From Marinomonas sp. MED121 (GTDB lineage Bacteria; Pseudomonadota; Gammaproteobacteria; Pseudomonadales; Marinomonadaceae): a stretch of DNA of 64,000 nucleotides. The DNA lies in NCBI RefSeq assembly GCF_000153025.1, contig NZ_CH672429.1, positions 313,822-377,821 on the forward strand, read 5' to 3'. The first letter of the stretch is position 1; every line of letters begins with the position of its first letter. The notes beneath the pieces were generated by a model. That model was not told where the DNA came from. It worked only from the letters and a program-made list of their open reading frames with translations, and did no database searches. Below are positions 32,103 to 40,746 of this stretch, in pieces. The position numbers were made by a program, and so were the translations under genes.

Positions 32103-32121
32103 ATCAGGGTTATTGAGTACA

Positions 32122-32205
32122 CCATTGGGCCTAGTGCCCATGGTTGTACTTAGTCATTTGCTTTACAAAAGTGCTTCTTATTGATCGACAAGTAGAAGCA
32201 CTTTT
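32122..32205 (+). promoter_or_regulatory. Two intercistronic hairpins between dctP and dctQ
   Basis: A first stem, GGGC/GCCC with outer CCAT/ATGG (32122-32143), is followed by a perfect 12-bp stem AAAAGTGCTTCT/AGAAGCACTTTT (32167-32178 and 32194-32205) with a 15-base loop. Such structures between binding-protein and membrane genes favour higher levels of the binding protein, by attenuation or 3'-end protection. Confidence 0.65.
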
Positions 32206-32236
32206 GAAGTACCACCTAATACAAGGGTTCGCTGCT

Positions 32237-32767
32237 ATGACTGCGACTACAATTAAAAATATGAAAACGGTCAGCCCTCTAACCTCACTTTGGCAATTCA
32301 AACTTCGCTTACAGCGTTGGGTACTTTTTGGTATCAGTATTGCTTTTACACTACTTGTTTTTGTCCAAGTAGTGAGTCGTTACATCTTCAACTATTCCAT
32401 TTTTGGGATTGAAGAGAGCGCCAGCTATTTAGCTGCTGTTATGTACTTTATCGGGGCTGCCTATGGCACTCATGCAAAAGAACATATTTCTGCCAGCATA
32501 GTCGACACCTTAGTTAAGCCCGGTCTATTTGTTGATTTCGCTCACTTTTTAACCCGTGTTATTTCTACCTTACTTTGCGCTTATCTATGTTGGGAAACCT
32601 GGCAGATAGTGCAATTCAATCTAGAGTTTGACACTCGCTCAGTTGAGCTACGTATTCCCATGGCCTGGGTCTACGGTGGCATGCTAGTCGGCATGCTGCT
32701 AATGACTTTATATTTTTTCATCGAAGTCATCGAAGCCTGCACTGACTTTATTAAACACAAAGCTTAA
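32237..32767 (+). CDS. TRAP transporter small membrane subunit (DctQ)
   Basis: A 176-residue protein with four membrane segments and the DctQ pattern, including VVSRYIFNYSIFGIEESASYLAAVMYFIGAAYGTHAKEHISASIV. The open frame reaches back to 32144, but AAGG lies 10 bases before the ATG at 32237, and the upstream stretch would include the hairpins. It partners DctM in sodium-driven uptake. The dctM gene begins 15 bases after it. Confidence 0.9.
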   Translation: MTATTIKNMKTVSPLTSLWQFKLRLQRWVLFGISIAFTLLVFVQVVSRYIFNYSIFGIEESASYLAAVMYFIGAAYGTHAKEHISASIVDTLVKPGLFVDFAHFLTRVISTLLCAYLCWETWQIVQFNLEFDTRSVELRIPMAWVYGGMLVGMLLMTLYFFIEVIEACTDFIKHKA

Positions 32768-32782
32768 TCAAGGATATTCACC

Positions 32783-34087
32783 ATGAGTTCCATTATTCTC
32801 TGGGACGTCGCCCTGCTTGTTACCTTAATGGTAATAGGGGTCCCTGTTGCACTGACATTTGTTGCAGCAGCCCTATTTCTTATTGTTATGGGTGAGTACG
32901 GCAGTACGTCTTTTCTTATTACCTCTGGGTTTAGCAAAACATCCTCTATGGTGTTATTAGCTATCCCCCTTTATATCCTTGCTGGCTCCATCATGACCAA
33001 TGGTGGTATTGCCAAACGCTTATTGAACTTAGCGGATAGTGTGTTTGGTCATTATCGAGGAGGGCTGGGTATCGTTACTGTGGTAACCACCGCCATCTTT
33101 GGTGCCATTTCTGGCATGGCGTCTTCGGCTGTTGCTGCCATTGGCTCTATCATGATTCCGCGCATGGTCGAAAAAGGCTATGACAGAGGCTATGCCACTT
33201 CCTTAGTGTCATGTTCGGCCGTGTTAGCGCTACTTATTCCGCCAAGCGCCACTATGATTTTGTATGGCTGGGTAACAGGCACGTCTATTACCGCAGCCTT
33301 TTTGGCCCCTGTTATACCCGCTATTTTATTAATCTGCTTATTCTGTTTTTGGAATTATATCCTGACTCGCAATATGCCATTGGTCGTTGAAGACAAGCCG
33401 AGTTTTAAAGAAGCGAGACAAAATATCTTTTTAAAAACTCGTCGTGCGGGTTTTGGCTTAGCCATGCCTTTAATCATCTTAGGCTTTATTTATGGGGGTG
33501 TTACGACACCAACAGAAGCGGCCGCGGTTGCCGTTATGTACGCTCTACCTGTGGCATTTTGGATCTATAAAGAGATGACTTGGAACTCTTTTTACGAGGC
33601 TGTCTGGAAAGCAGCACAAGTGACGGCTGTCTTAATGTTAGTCATCTTCTGTGCCAGTATGCTTGCCCGCGTATTGACCTTTGAAGATGTGCCTCAGCAA
33701 ATTTTAGAAAGTCTATTAGCCATTACAGACAACAAGATTTTATTGCTTTTACTGGTCAATCTCTTCCTGCTATTAATCGGTATGTTCATGGAAGATGTAT
33801 CGGGCATCTTGCTAGCAGCCCCTTTGCTATTACCTGTTATGAATGAAATTGGCGTACACCCTGTTCACTTTGCCGCCATTATCGGGACTAACTTAGGCAT
33901 GGGATTAATCACACCACCTACTGCCCCCATACTCTATTTCGGCACACTTATAGGTGGCGTCAAATTACCTCAAATCATCAAACCGACTCTGGTCTTTGTA
34001 TTTTTGACCTATCTACCGGTTGTGATGCTAACCACCTTTATACCTGAATTGGCACTTTGGTTGCCTCGCCTAATCACTGGGCTTTAA
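32783..34087 (+). CDS. TRAP transporter large membrane subunit (DctM)
   Basis: A 434-residue protein with about 12 membrane segments: VPVALTFVAAALFL, then IPLYILAGSIMTNGGIAKRL, GMASSAVAAIGSIMIP and LITPPTAPILYFGTLIGG near the C-terminus, all typical of DctM. It couples solute import to the sodium or proton gradient. AAGGATATTCACC precedes the start, and the asparaginase-like gene follows after 10 bases. Confidence 0.93.
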   Translation: MSSIILWDVALLVTLMVIGVPVALTFVAAALFLIVMGEYGSTSFLITSGFSKTSSMVLLAIPLYILAGSIMTNGGIAKRLLNLADSVFGHYRGGLGIVTVVTTAIFGAISGMASSAVAAIGSIMIPRMVEKGYDRGYATSLVSCSAVLALLIPPSATMILYGWVTGTSITAAFLAPVIPAILLICLFCFWNYILTRNMPLVVEDKPSFKEARQNIFLKTRRAGFGLAMPLIILGFIYGGVTTPTEAAAVAVMYALPVAFWIYKEMTWNSFYEAVWKAAQVTAVLMLVIFCASMLARVLTFEDVPQQILESLLAITDNKILLLLLVNLFLLLIGMFMEDVSGILLAAPLLLPVMNEIGVHPVHFAAIIGTNLGMGLITPPTAPILYFGTLIGGVKLPQIIKPTLVFVFLTYLPVVMLTTFIPELALWLPRLITGL

Positions 34088-34097
34088 TGGAGTTTAT

Positions 34098-34592
34098 ATG
34101 ACTAATCCAATCAATTTTCACCTAATTACAACAGGCGGTACCATAGATTCTTACTATGACCCAGACCAATGTGGGCCCCTGTGTTTTGAGCAAAGTGTAT
34201 TGCCAAAATACCTAGAGCAACATTGTGCGCTTGATAAAGATGCATACCAATTTAGTCAGGTATGCATGAAAGACAGCCGTGAAATGACCACCTCAGACAG
34301 AGAGGATATGTTGGCAGCCATTGTTAATAGCCAGACCAAGGCCATTGTATTAACCCATGGCTCCTTCACCTTGTTTGACTTAGGACGTTTTTTACAAAAG
34401 CACAAAGCAAGTTATGCCGGAAAGACCGTGATTTTAACGGGCTCTTTACGCCCGATTGATGGCTTCACCTATAGTGATGGTTTGTTTAATTTAGGCGCAG
34501 CTTGCTTGGCGGCTCAATATGCTCCTGCGGGAATTTATATCTGTATTCAAGGGCGTCTTTATGGCCCTGAAGAACGCGAATTGTGGCACTAG
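34098..34592 (+). CDS. Single-domain asparaginase-like protein
   Basis: A 164-residue protein matching only the N-terminal domain of L-asparaginases (full enzymes are about 330 residues). TTGGTID at 11-17 keeps the catalytic threonine loop. THGSF at 86-90 lies where type I/II enzymes have HGTDT, so the conserved Asp is absent. LTGSLRP at 113-119 matches. Without the C-terminal domain and that Asp, ordinary asparaginase activity is doubtful. It may be a modified amidohydrolase or binding protein for the operon's substrate. It is tightly packed between dctM and the lyase gene. Confidence 0.72.
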   Translation: MTNPINFHLITTGGTIDSYYDPDQCGPLCFEQSVLPKYLEQHCALDKDAYQFSQVCMKDSREMTTSDREDMLAAIVNSQTKAIVLTHGSFTLFDLGRFLQKHKASYAGKTVILTGSLRPIDGFTYSDGLFNLGAACLAAQYAPAGIYICIQGRLYGPEERELWH

Positions 34593-34607
34593 GTTAGGAG
34601 AAAAATA

Positions 34608-36029
34608 ATGCGAATTGAACATGATGCACTAGGCGAGCGCCAATTAGAAGAAACCCTTTATTACGGTATTCAAACCCTAAGGGCAAAAGAGAACTTTGAT
34701 ATTTCTGGCAAAACCATTTCAAACATACCCAGCTTTGTCGAAAGTATTATTCAGATTAAAAAAGCAGCGGCAATGGCAAATCATAAAGCCCAAGTGCTGG
34801 ATGAGAACTTATGTAAAGCCATTTGTCAGGCTGCAGATGAAATGCTAGCAAACCCTGATCCCGCTAATTTTGTCGTCGATATTTATCATGGCGGCGGCGG
34901 CACATCGGCCAATATGAATATCAATGAGGTGTTAGCAAATCGCGCTAACGAGATCATGACAGGTCATAAGGGTTACGATCAAGTTCACCCGAACACCCAT
35001 GTCAACATGGGTCAATCGACCAATGATGTTATACCAGCGGCCATGAAGATGGCGGTATTTAATTCCTTAAATGATCTTGAAAGCGTTTTGACCAACTTTG
35101 TTATTTCCTTGCAGAAAAAGGAAACCGAATTTAATGACGTCGTTAAGTTAGGACGCACCTGCTTTCAAGATGCCCTACCGACGACCCTAGGTCAGCAGTT
35201 TAGTGGTTACCGTAATGGCTTTGAAAGAATGATTAGCGAGTTGCATGACATTAAAGCCTCCTGCTTAGAATTACCGCTTTCAGCCACAGCTGTCGGCACC
35301 GAGTTTGGCACCTTCCCAGGTTATAAAAGCTTTTTATTTAGCGCCCTTGAAGAGGTAACTCAAACCCGCTGGACCGTTGAGCACAATTTATTCGACGGTC
35401 TACAAAATGCAGATATTTGGATAAAAGTCTCAGCCATTATTAAGGCCATTGCCCTTAACCTTAATAAGCTTGCAGGTGACTTACGCTTAATGTCATCCGG
35501 CCCAAGAGCGGGATTGGGGGAGATAACCATCCCTGCAGTACAGCCTGGCTCTTCTATTATGCCGGGTAAAATCAACCCTGTGATGCCAGAAATGGCTATG
35601 CAGGTTTACTTTAGAGTACTCGGCAATGATTTGGCTATCACCCGTGCTTGTGAGGGTGAGCTGGACTTAAACGTATGGGAGTCTTTGATACTAAATTGCG
35701 TATCAGAGTCTTGTGATTTATTAGGCGCTTGCATGCCTTTATTGGCCAGCAAATGCATTGATGGCATCAAGGCAAACGCAGAAAAATGTCAGCAAGATGC
35801 CGAAAATTCGCTCGCGCTTTCAACCGTTATTGCAACCTTATTTGATTACCAAACTGCCTCTAAATTGGCTAAACAAGCCGATGCAGAAAAGAAGACTATC
35901 AAGCAAGTCGTCATCGAATCAGGCATTTTATCGCCAACGGAAGCAGAACGTTACCTATCGCCACTGACCATGACCTCGCCAGAGAAGTTTAACCAACTTT
36001 ATAGCACTAAGCGAAGGAGTGAAAAATGA
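34608..36029 (+). CDS. Aspartase/fumarase-superfamily lyase
   Basis: A 473-residue enzyme of the aspartase/fumarase superfamily. YHGGGGTSANMN (93-104), MGQSTND (134-140) and the signature GSSIMPGKINPVMPE (314-328) carrying the catalytic Ser are intact. It resembles aspartate ammonia-lyases more than fumarases. It eliminates an amine from an amino-dicarboxylate to give fumarate. In this operon N-substituted aspartates, as for iminodisuccinate lyase, are also plausible. The last codons overlap the next gene by four bases, so translation is likely coupled. Confidence 0.88.
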   Translation: MRIEHDALGERQLEETLYYGIQTLRAKENFDISGKTISNIPSFVESIIQIKKAAAMANHKAQVLDENLCKAICQAADEMLANPDPANFVVDIYHGGGGTSANMNINEVLANRANEIMTGHKGYDQVHPNTHVNMGQSTNDVIPAAMKMAVFNSLNDLESVLTNFVISLQKKETEFNDVVKLGRTCFQDALPTTLGQQFSGYRNGFERMISELHDIKASCLELPLSATAVGTEFGTFPGYKSFLFSALEEVTQTRWTVEHNLFDGLQNADIWIKVSAIIKAIALNLNKLAGDLRLMSSGPRAGLGEITIPAVQPGSSIMPGKINPVMPEMAMQVYFRVLGNDLAITRACEGELDLNVWESLILNCVSESCDLLGACMPLLASKCIDGIKANAEKCQQDAENSLALSTVIATLFDYQTASKLAKQADAEKKTIKQVVIESGILSPTEAERYLSPLTMTSPEKFNQLYSTKRRSEK

Positions 36030-37417
36030 GCACCCAAGCGCCACTTCTAATACAAGCGTCACGCTTCTTAGAAGGGATTCGCTATGAACAACTTCCAGCA
36101 GATGTGATACAAACAGCTAAATATGCTGTGCTTGATTATATTGGGGTGGCTATTCCTGGCAGTGATCAAGCCGTTGCTCAAAACCTATTAAATTGGGCGA
36201 AACAAAGAAGTTGGGGAAGCTCTGCGTGTGTCATTGGCAGTGAAGCTAGACTTGATGTCGAGCACGCAGCCTTAGTGAATGCGGCAGCAGGCCATGCTTT
36301 AGACTTTGACGATACCAGTTGGGCCACAATCGGCCACCCAACAACGGTTATCTTACCCGCCCTTTTGGCCTTAGCAGAACAAAAAGAGAGCTCGGGTAAA
36401 GCACTACTTTTAGCTTATATTGCAGGGGTTGAAGTCGCCCATAAAGTTGCAGACCTGATGATGCCTGAAACCTCTGAAAACGGTTGGCACACGACAGGGG
36501 TTTTTTATGCGCTAGGGACAGCTGCGGCGGCCTGTCAGTTATTGGCCTTAGATCAAGAGACAACAACACGTGCACTGGCCTTATCTTTATCAAAAAGTGG
36601 TGGGATTCGAAGTAATTTTGGTACCCAAGCTAAACCTTATCATGCAGGTATGGCGGCAAAGGCAGGGCTAGAAGCTATTAGCCTTGCCCAAAGCGGGATT
36701 ACCTCTTCAAGTACGGCGCTAGAAGGCGTTGATGGGTTTATTCAATGCTATGCCAGCCAAGCCTTAGCAGAAAAAGCACGCCGTATGGCTAAACCTATTT
36801 TATTCGGTGCGAGTTGGGATTTAAGTACTAAAGGTTATGCTTATAAAAAGTATCCCAATTGCAGTGGTAATCACCCGGCTTGCGATAGCATATTAGCCCT
36901 GGTTGAAAGCCAGAAAATCACTTGGCAGGAAATCGCTTCTATCCATTGTGGTGTAAGTTTATTGGGCCCGAAAGAGCTTGTATGTCATCAACCACAAACA
37001 CCGGTTGAAGCTCGCTTTTCGATCGAGTATTCCATAGCCTGTGCGCTTATTTATGGTCAAATCACCTTGGATGAATTTACTGAAGCAAAAATTCAAGACC
37101 CCAGAGTGCAAGACATGATGGGCAAAATCAATATGTCAGTGGATAAAGAGCTAGAAAAGCTGGGCTTTATTGGTACTGCTCCCGTCAAGATTAAAATACT
37201 GAAAAATAATGGTGAGGTGATCTTATTAGAGAATGATCTTGCCAGAGGCAACCCTGAAAAACCTTTCACACAAGCGGAATTCTTTGACAAGTTTAAAGCA
37301 TGCGTAAAAGACAAAATGCCCCTTGATAAAGCTGACACCTTGTTAGATCAACTTATTCATTTAGAGCAAATAAAGTCAGTAACCAGTATTACCGAGTTAA
37401 TTAGCGATTTAAATTAA
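36026..37417 (+). CDS. MmgE/PrpD-family protein
   Basis: A 463-residue MmgE/PrpD protein: YAVLDYIGVAIPGSDQAVAQ near the start, GHALDFDDTSWATIGHPTTVILPALLALAE (about 90-119), KSGGIRSNFGTQAKPYHAGMAAKAGLEA and a CGVSLLGPKE segment. The family includes 2-methylcitrate dehydratase and iminodisuccinate epimerase. No prpB/prpC is near, so propionate metabolism is unlikely. Pairing with an aspartase-family lyase favours an epimerase or isomerase that prepares one stereoisomer for the lyase. It ends the operon. Confidence 0.87.
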   Translation: MSTQAPLLIQASRFLEGIRYEQLPADVIQTAKYAVLDYIGVAIPGSDQAVAQNLLNWAKQRSWGSSACVIGSEARLDVEHAALVNAAAGHALDFDDTSWATIGHPTTVILPALLALAEQKESSGKALLLAYIAGVEVAHKVADLMMPETSENGWHTTGVFYALGTAAAACQLLALDQETTTRALALSLSKSGGIRSNFGTQAKPYHAGMAAKAGLEAISLAQSGITSSSTALEGVDGFIQCYASQALAEKARRMAKPILFGASWDLSTKGYAYKKYPNCSGNHPACDSILALVESQKITWQEIASIHCGVSLLGPKELVCHQPQTPVEARFSIEYSIACALIYGQITLDEFTEAKIQDPRVQDMMGKINMSVDKELEKLGFIGTAPVKIKILKNNGEVILLENDLARGNPEKPFTQAEFFDKFKACVKDKMPLDKADTLLDQLIHLEQIKSVTSITELISDLN

Positions 37418-37439
37418 TGGATACTTTTCATTAGTAAAT

Positions 37440-37530
37440 TTGATTGAAAACTTTTATCGTTTTTATCGAAAAGGTTTTACCGTTTTTAAAATTTCAGTTT
37501 GAATGATCAGTTTTATCATTTATTTAAAGG
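37440..37530. repeat. Short TTTTATC/TTTTACC iterations after the operon
   Basis: Degenerate repeats of TTTTATCG, TTTTTATCGAAAAGG, TTTTACCG and GTTTTATC fill about 90 bases just past the PrpD-family stop codon. They are AT-rich and have no recognised role. Confidence 0.45.
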
Positions 37531-37636
37531 TGTTATTTATAACTTTTAATATTAATTTCAGCTTTAATCTAATTCACTAAAAATAGTGATAAGCGAGGAT
37601 TTAAGCATTAGGATATTTTTAACCTTCTTTATTCTC

Positions 37637-37663
37637 GAAAACTAGCTTGCTAGTTTTCTTTTT
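37637..37663 (+). terminator. Rho-independent terminator of the TRAP-lyase operon
   Basis: GAAAACTAGC (37637-37646) pairs with GCTAGTTTTC (37649-37658), followed by TTTTT. It lies 220 bases past the last gene, in a 412-base spacer (37418-37829) that is otherwise non-coding. Confidence 0.85.
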
Positions 37664-37829
37664 GGGGTGATGGCTTTGGCTGTTACCCTTTTTTTATGCT
37701 CAAATTTTTTATTAAGAATAATGATCAAGTTAAGGCGACAACTAAGCTTTCTCGCCTTAATTTGAAGATAACAGCACCTAGGTTTATAGCATCCTTATAC
37801 TATTTAATATGCTATTGATCAGGTTTTTC

Positions 37830-38855
37830 CTATTTTGCTGCTTTTTCTCGCTGACACGCAAGCTCAACTGCTTTTTCATCAATGACAATATCGTCCAATG
37901 ACCAAGGGAAATTTTTCTTAATTTCGGGCAGCAAGTTAATGCTTAATTGATGGGCACACTCTGCCAAAATCATCTCCACCAAACTTAAAAACTCTTGGTG
38001 GCGAGTTACGATATATATCTCTCGACTAAAGAGAGGTTGAGGTGCTGGCTGAAGATGTACGTCGCCCAATACATCCTTACATTGCATTAAACACAAGGGA
38101 GTAGAGAGTGCCCAACCCAGCCCATCTGCCACCATAGACAATACGACCCGGGTGGTATCTGCTTCTATTTTAAAAGGAACGGACATACGCATTCGTGAAA
38201 AATGCGTATCAACGACACGCCCCGAGGCTGAACGTCTGGAATACCTAACAATAGGCAGTTTATATGAGATAAGTTGTTGCCAAGTAACGGCTTTATCAAC
38301 TAATTCAGAATTTTTTGGTAATACTAAGAGGTGGGGTTCTTGGCATAAAAAGTAACGACTTAACCCTTCAACACCATCAAGGGGGTCACTGGTGATAATG
38401 ATGTCTACTTCACGATTTAAAAGATCTTGCGCTATGTTGGGAGAGATCCCACTTAATACTGATACTTGACGTGTTTGAGCGGTTAACAAACGAATTAAGG
38501 CGGGCGCTACATTGGTCGACAAGGAGTCAATGACGCCAATTTTCACAATGGGTTTAAGCTCATTTTGCTCACGAATTTGTGAGACCACATGCTCAATTTC
38601 AGCGAACTGCCCTTCTAATACTTCCCTTAGCATAACCGCTTCTGGCTTAAGCATAATTGGCCTGACTTCACGATCAAATAAGGTCACACCTAATGATTCT
38701 TCTAACTTCTGAATATTTTGCGACACAGAGGACTGGCCTAAACCCAAGGCCTTTGCAGCCTTTGTAAAACTTTGATGTTGGCACACGGCCAAGAAGGTAT
38801 CCAGAGTTGTACTATGAAGTAATGAATGAACACTGTGACGAGAAGAAGAGAGCAT
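37830..38855 (-). CDS. LysR-family regulator
   Basis: A 341-residue LysR-type regulator, about 40 residues longer than usual because of a C-terminal extension rich in charged residues (NFPWSLDDIVIDEKAVELACQ). The winged HTH is FTKAAKALGLGQSSVSQNIQKLEESLGVTLFDR, and the effector domain starts near IVKIGVIDSLSTNVAP. It is convergent with the TRAP-lyase operon and the closest regulator to it, so it is a candidate controller. It is not divergent, so this is inference only. Confidence 0.87.
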   Translation of the reverse strand: MLSSSRHSVHSLLHSTTLDTFLAVCQHQSFTKAAKALGLGQSSVSQNIQKLEESLGVTLFDREVRPIMLKPEAVMLREVLEGQFAEIEHVVSQIREQNELKPIVKIGVIDSLSTNVAPALIRLLTAQTRQVSVLSGISPNIAQDLLNREVDIIITSDPLDGVEGLSRYFLCQEPHLLVLPKNSELVDKAVTWQQLISYKLPIVRYSRRSASGRVVDTHFSRMRMSVPFKIEADTTRVVLSMVADGLGWALSTPLCLMQCKDVLGDVHLQPAPQPLFSREIYIVTRHQEFLSLVEMILAECAHQLSINLLPEIKKNFPWSLDDIVIDEKAVELACQREKAAK

Positions 38856-39017
38856 AATTTTTTCTTATTTTAAATAAGAAAGATTAGCACAAAAAACACA
38901 ACAATTTAAAATATTCTTTTTATTTATAAGACACTTTATTTCTATTAGGAAGAAGCTTCCTTTTTATCTTCCTATTAAAAGAAATATTTTTTTCATTTTA
39001 TATAATATATATAAGCC

Positions 39018-39425
39018 TCAATCTAAAATAAAGCCTTGTGCTTTTAGGTTGACTAAAGAAGTAAATAAAGGTTTGGGTAAATCCTGCCAATCAAACCACT
39101 GCCATCCTAAGCATTTATCTGGTTCATTAAGTTTTAATTCTCCACTTATTTTTTTAGCCCGTAAAAATAGCGTGACATAATGTTTATCCACCTCACTAAA
39201 AAGATCATTCGTGACTCCCACACAGGTCAATTCAGAAATGGTGAGATTAGTTTCTTCTTTCGTTTCCCTTATGGCGCAGTCTTCAAAGGTTTCACCAAAC
39301 TCAAGGTGGCCGCCTGGTAAGCCCCAAGTGTTTGCCCCATGGGCACCAATACGATGCCCCAGCAAAACCTTACCTTCTTTTACTAACAGGACACCAATAC
39401 CGACTTGAACCCTTTTATCCTGCAC
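39018..39425 (-). CDS. Nudix hydrolase (MutT-like)
   Basis: A 135-residue Nudix protein with a complete box at about 39-61 (G-x5-E-x7-REUxEExxL, read as GHLEFGETFEDCAIRETKEETN). TWGLPGG precedes it. It hydrolyses a nucleoside diphosphate linked to another group; small MutT-like members sanitise oxidised nucleotides. The next leftward gene upstream is a multidrug exporter, 13 bases away, so they may share a transcript. Confidence 0.9.
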   Translation of the reverse strand: MQDKRVQVGIGVLLVKEGKVLLGHRIGAHGANTWGLPGGHLEFGETFEDCAIRETKEETNLTISELTCVGVTNDLFSEVDKHYVTLFLRAKKISGELKLNEPDKCLGWQWFDWQDLPKPLFTSLVNLKAQGFILD

Positions 39426-39438
39426 CCTGTCTAACCCT

Positions 39439-40623
39439 CTAAGCGGCTTCTTCTAATTTAAATAATGCCTGATCACTATAAGAATGTAACCCGAGCCAAA
39501 TCAGAGGTAAACACATCACCAAGGCAAAATTAACCATAGGGCCAAAAGGTAATAGGTTAACCAAACCAACGAGTACGGCTGCACCTGTCATCTGAAAAAA
39601 GCCAAGCAAAGCGGATGCTGTCCCTGCTCGCTCAGCAAATGGCGCTAATGCACCGGCATTTGAAACAGCAAACACAAGACTAATACCCACACTCGAAATG
39701 AACACAGGTATCATTAATGCCAAAGGCGCTAGGCTATCTTGGGCAACAAATAGCCAGATGCCAGCAACGAGCGCAAGGCCAACTGACGCTTGAATCGCTA
39801 ATTTACGCCCTATTCTATCAACGAGTTTTGGTGCAGAAAAAGACGCAGTAATGTTCACTAAGGCATTAGCGCCAAACCAAAGGGAGAAAGCAAACGTAGA
39901 CTGCTGCATGACGACCATCAGCTGCACCGACACCATACTGATGTAGGCAATAATAATCGCCATAAATAACATGACCATACCCGCATGAAAGCGAAATTTA
40001 GAACTCTCTAGAATTGGCTTATATCTGGCCAGACTAATCAATTTCTTCTGTTTAACCGTATTTACTGGCAAGGTTTCAGGCAATTTTAGAATCACTAATA
40101 AAGCCATTAAGATGGCATAGGCATACATTAGGATAAATCCAGATTGCCATCCCCACCAAGTCAATAAGATCCCGCCTAGCATGGGCGCAAGGGCAGGAAT
40201 CACACAAATAACGCCATTTAGATAACTATAAATGCGACTGGCTTTTTCCAAACTATAGCTGTCACGTACACCAGAGATTACGCACACAGAAATGGCACAA
40301 GCACCAAAGCCTTGTAATACCCTTGATAACCAAAGCACTTCAACCACAGTCGCTAATGAGGCTAATAATGCGCCGCTAAAGTACAGGGCAATACCAAATA
40401 ACCCTAAGGGCTTGCGTCCATACCGATCGGCTAAAGGCCCAGCAATTAGCTGGCCAATTCCCATGGCAGATAAGTAGATAGCAACCGAGGCTTGCACCCC
40501 ATCGACATGAGTATTCAAGGATTCAGCAATCGCAGGAATGGCAGGTAAATAAACATCAATCCCAAGGGGGCCTAATAAAATAATTAACAAGAATAAATAA
40601 AGAGATGGTGCTGGTTGAGCCAT
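39439..40623 (-). CDS. Bcr/CflA-family MFS drug efflux transporter
   Basis: A 394-residue major-facilitator protein with 12 membrane segments. Motif A is GPLADRYGRKPLG and the N-terminus LLGPLGIDVYLPAIPAIAESL is the Bcr/CflA hallmark. It exports drugs or small metabolites by proton antiport. The ATG at 40623 is chosen over a TTG at 40656, which lacks support. It is divergent from a LysR gene at 40747, a likely regulator. Confidence 0.9.
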   Translation of the reverse strand: MAQPAPSLYLFLLIILLGPLGIDVYLPAIPAIAESLNTHVDGVQASVAIYLSAMGIGQLIAGPLADRYGRKPLGLFGIALYFSGALLASLATVVEVLWLSRVLQGFGACAISVCVISGVRDSYSLEKASRIYSYLNGVICVIPALAPMLGGILLTWWGWQSGFILMYAYAILMALLVILKLPETLPVNTVKQKKLISLARYKPILESSKFRFHAGMVMLFMAIIIAYISMVSVQLMVVMQQSTFAFSLWFGANALVNITASFSAPKLVDRIGRKLAIQASVGLALVAGIWLFVAQDSLAPLALMIPVFISSVGISLVFAVSNAGALAPFAERAGTASALLGFFQMTGAAVLVGLVNLLPFGPMVNFALVMCLPLIWLGLHSYSDQALFKLEEAA

Positions 40624-40746
40624 ATCAAGAGTCCAAAGTAAAACGCGAAAATACAAGAATCATTTCAAAGGCCGCATTTTAGTTTCCTTAATAGATGAAA
40701 TATAATGATTTATTCTCCTAAACTTGTTTCCAATTTGGAATGTTTT

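Noticed and set aside
36026-37417. 2-methylcitrate dehydratase (prpD) of propionate metabolism
   Set aside because: No prpB or prpC lies nearby, and the gene is coupled to an aspartase-family lyase and a TRAP transporter.
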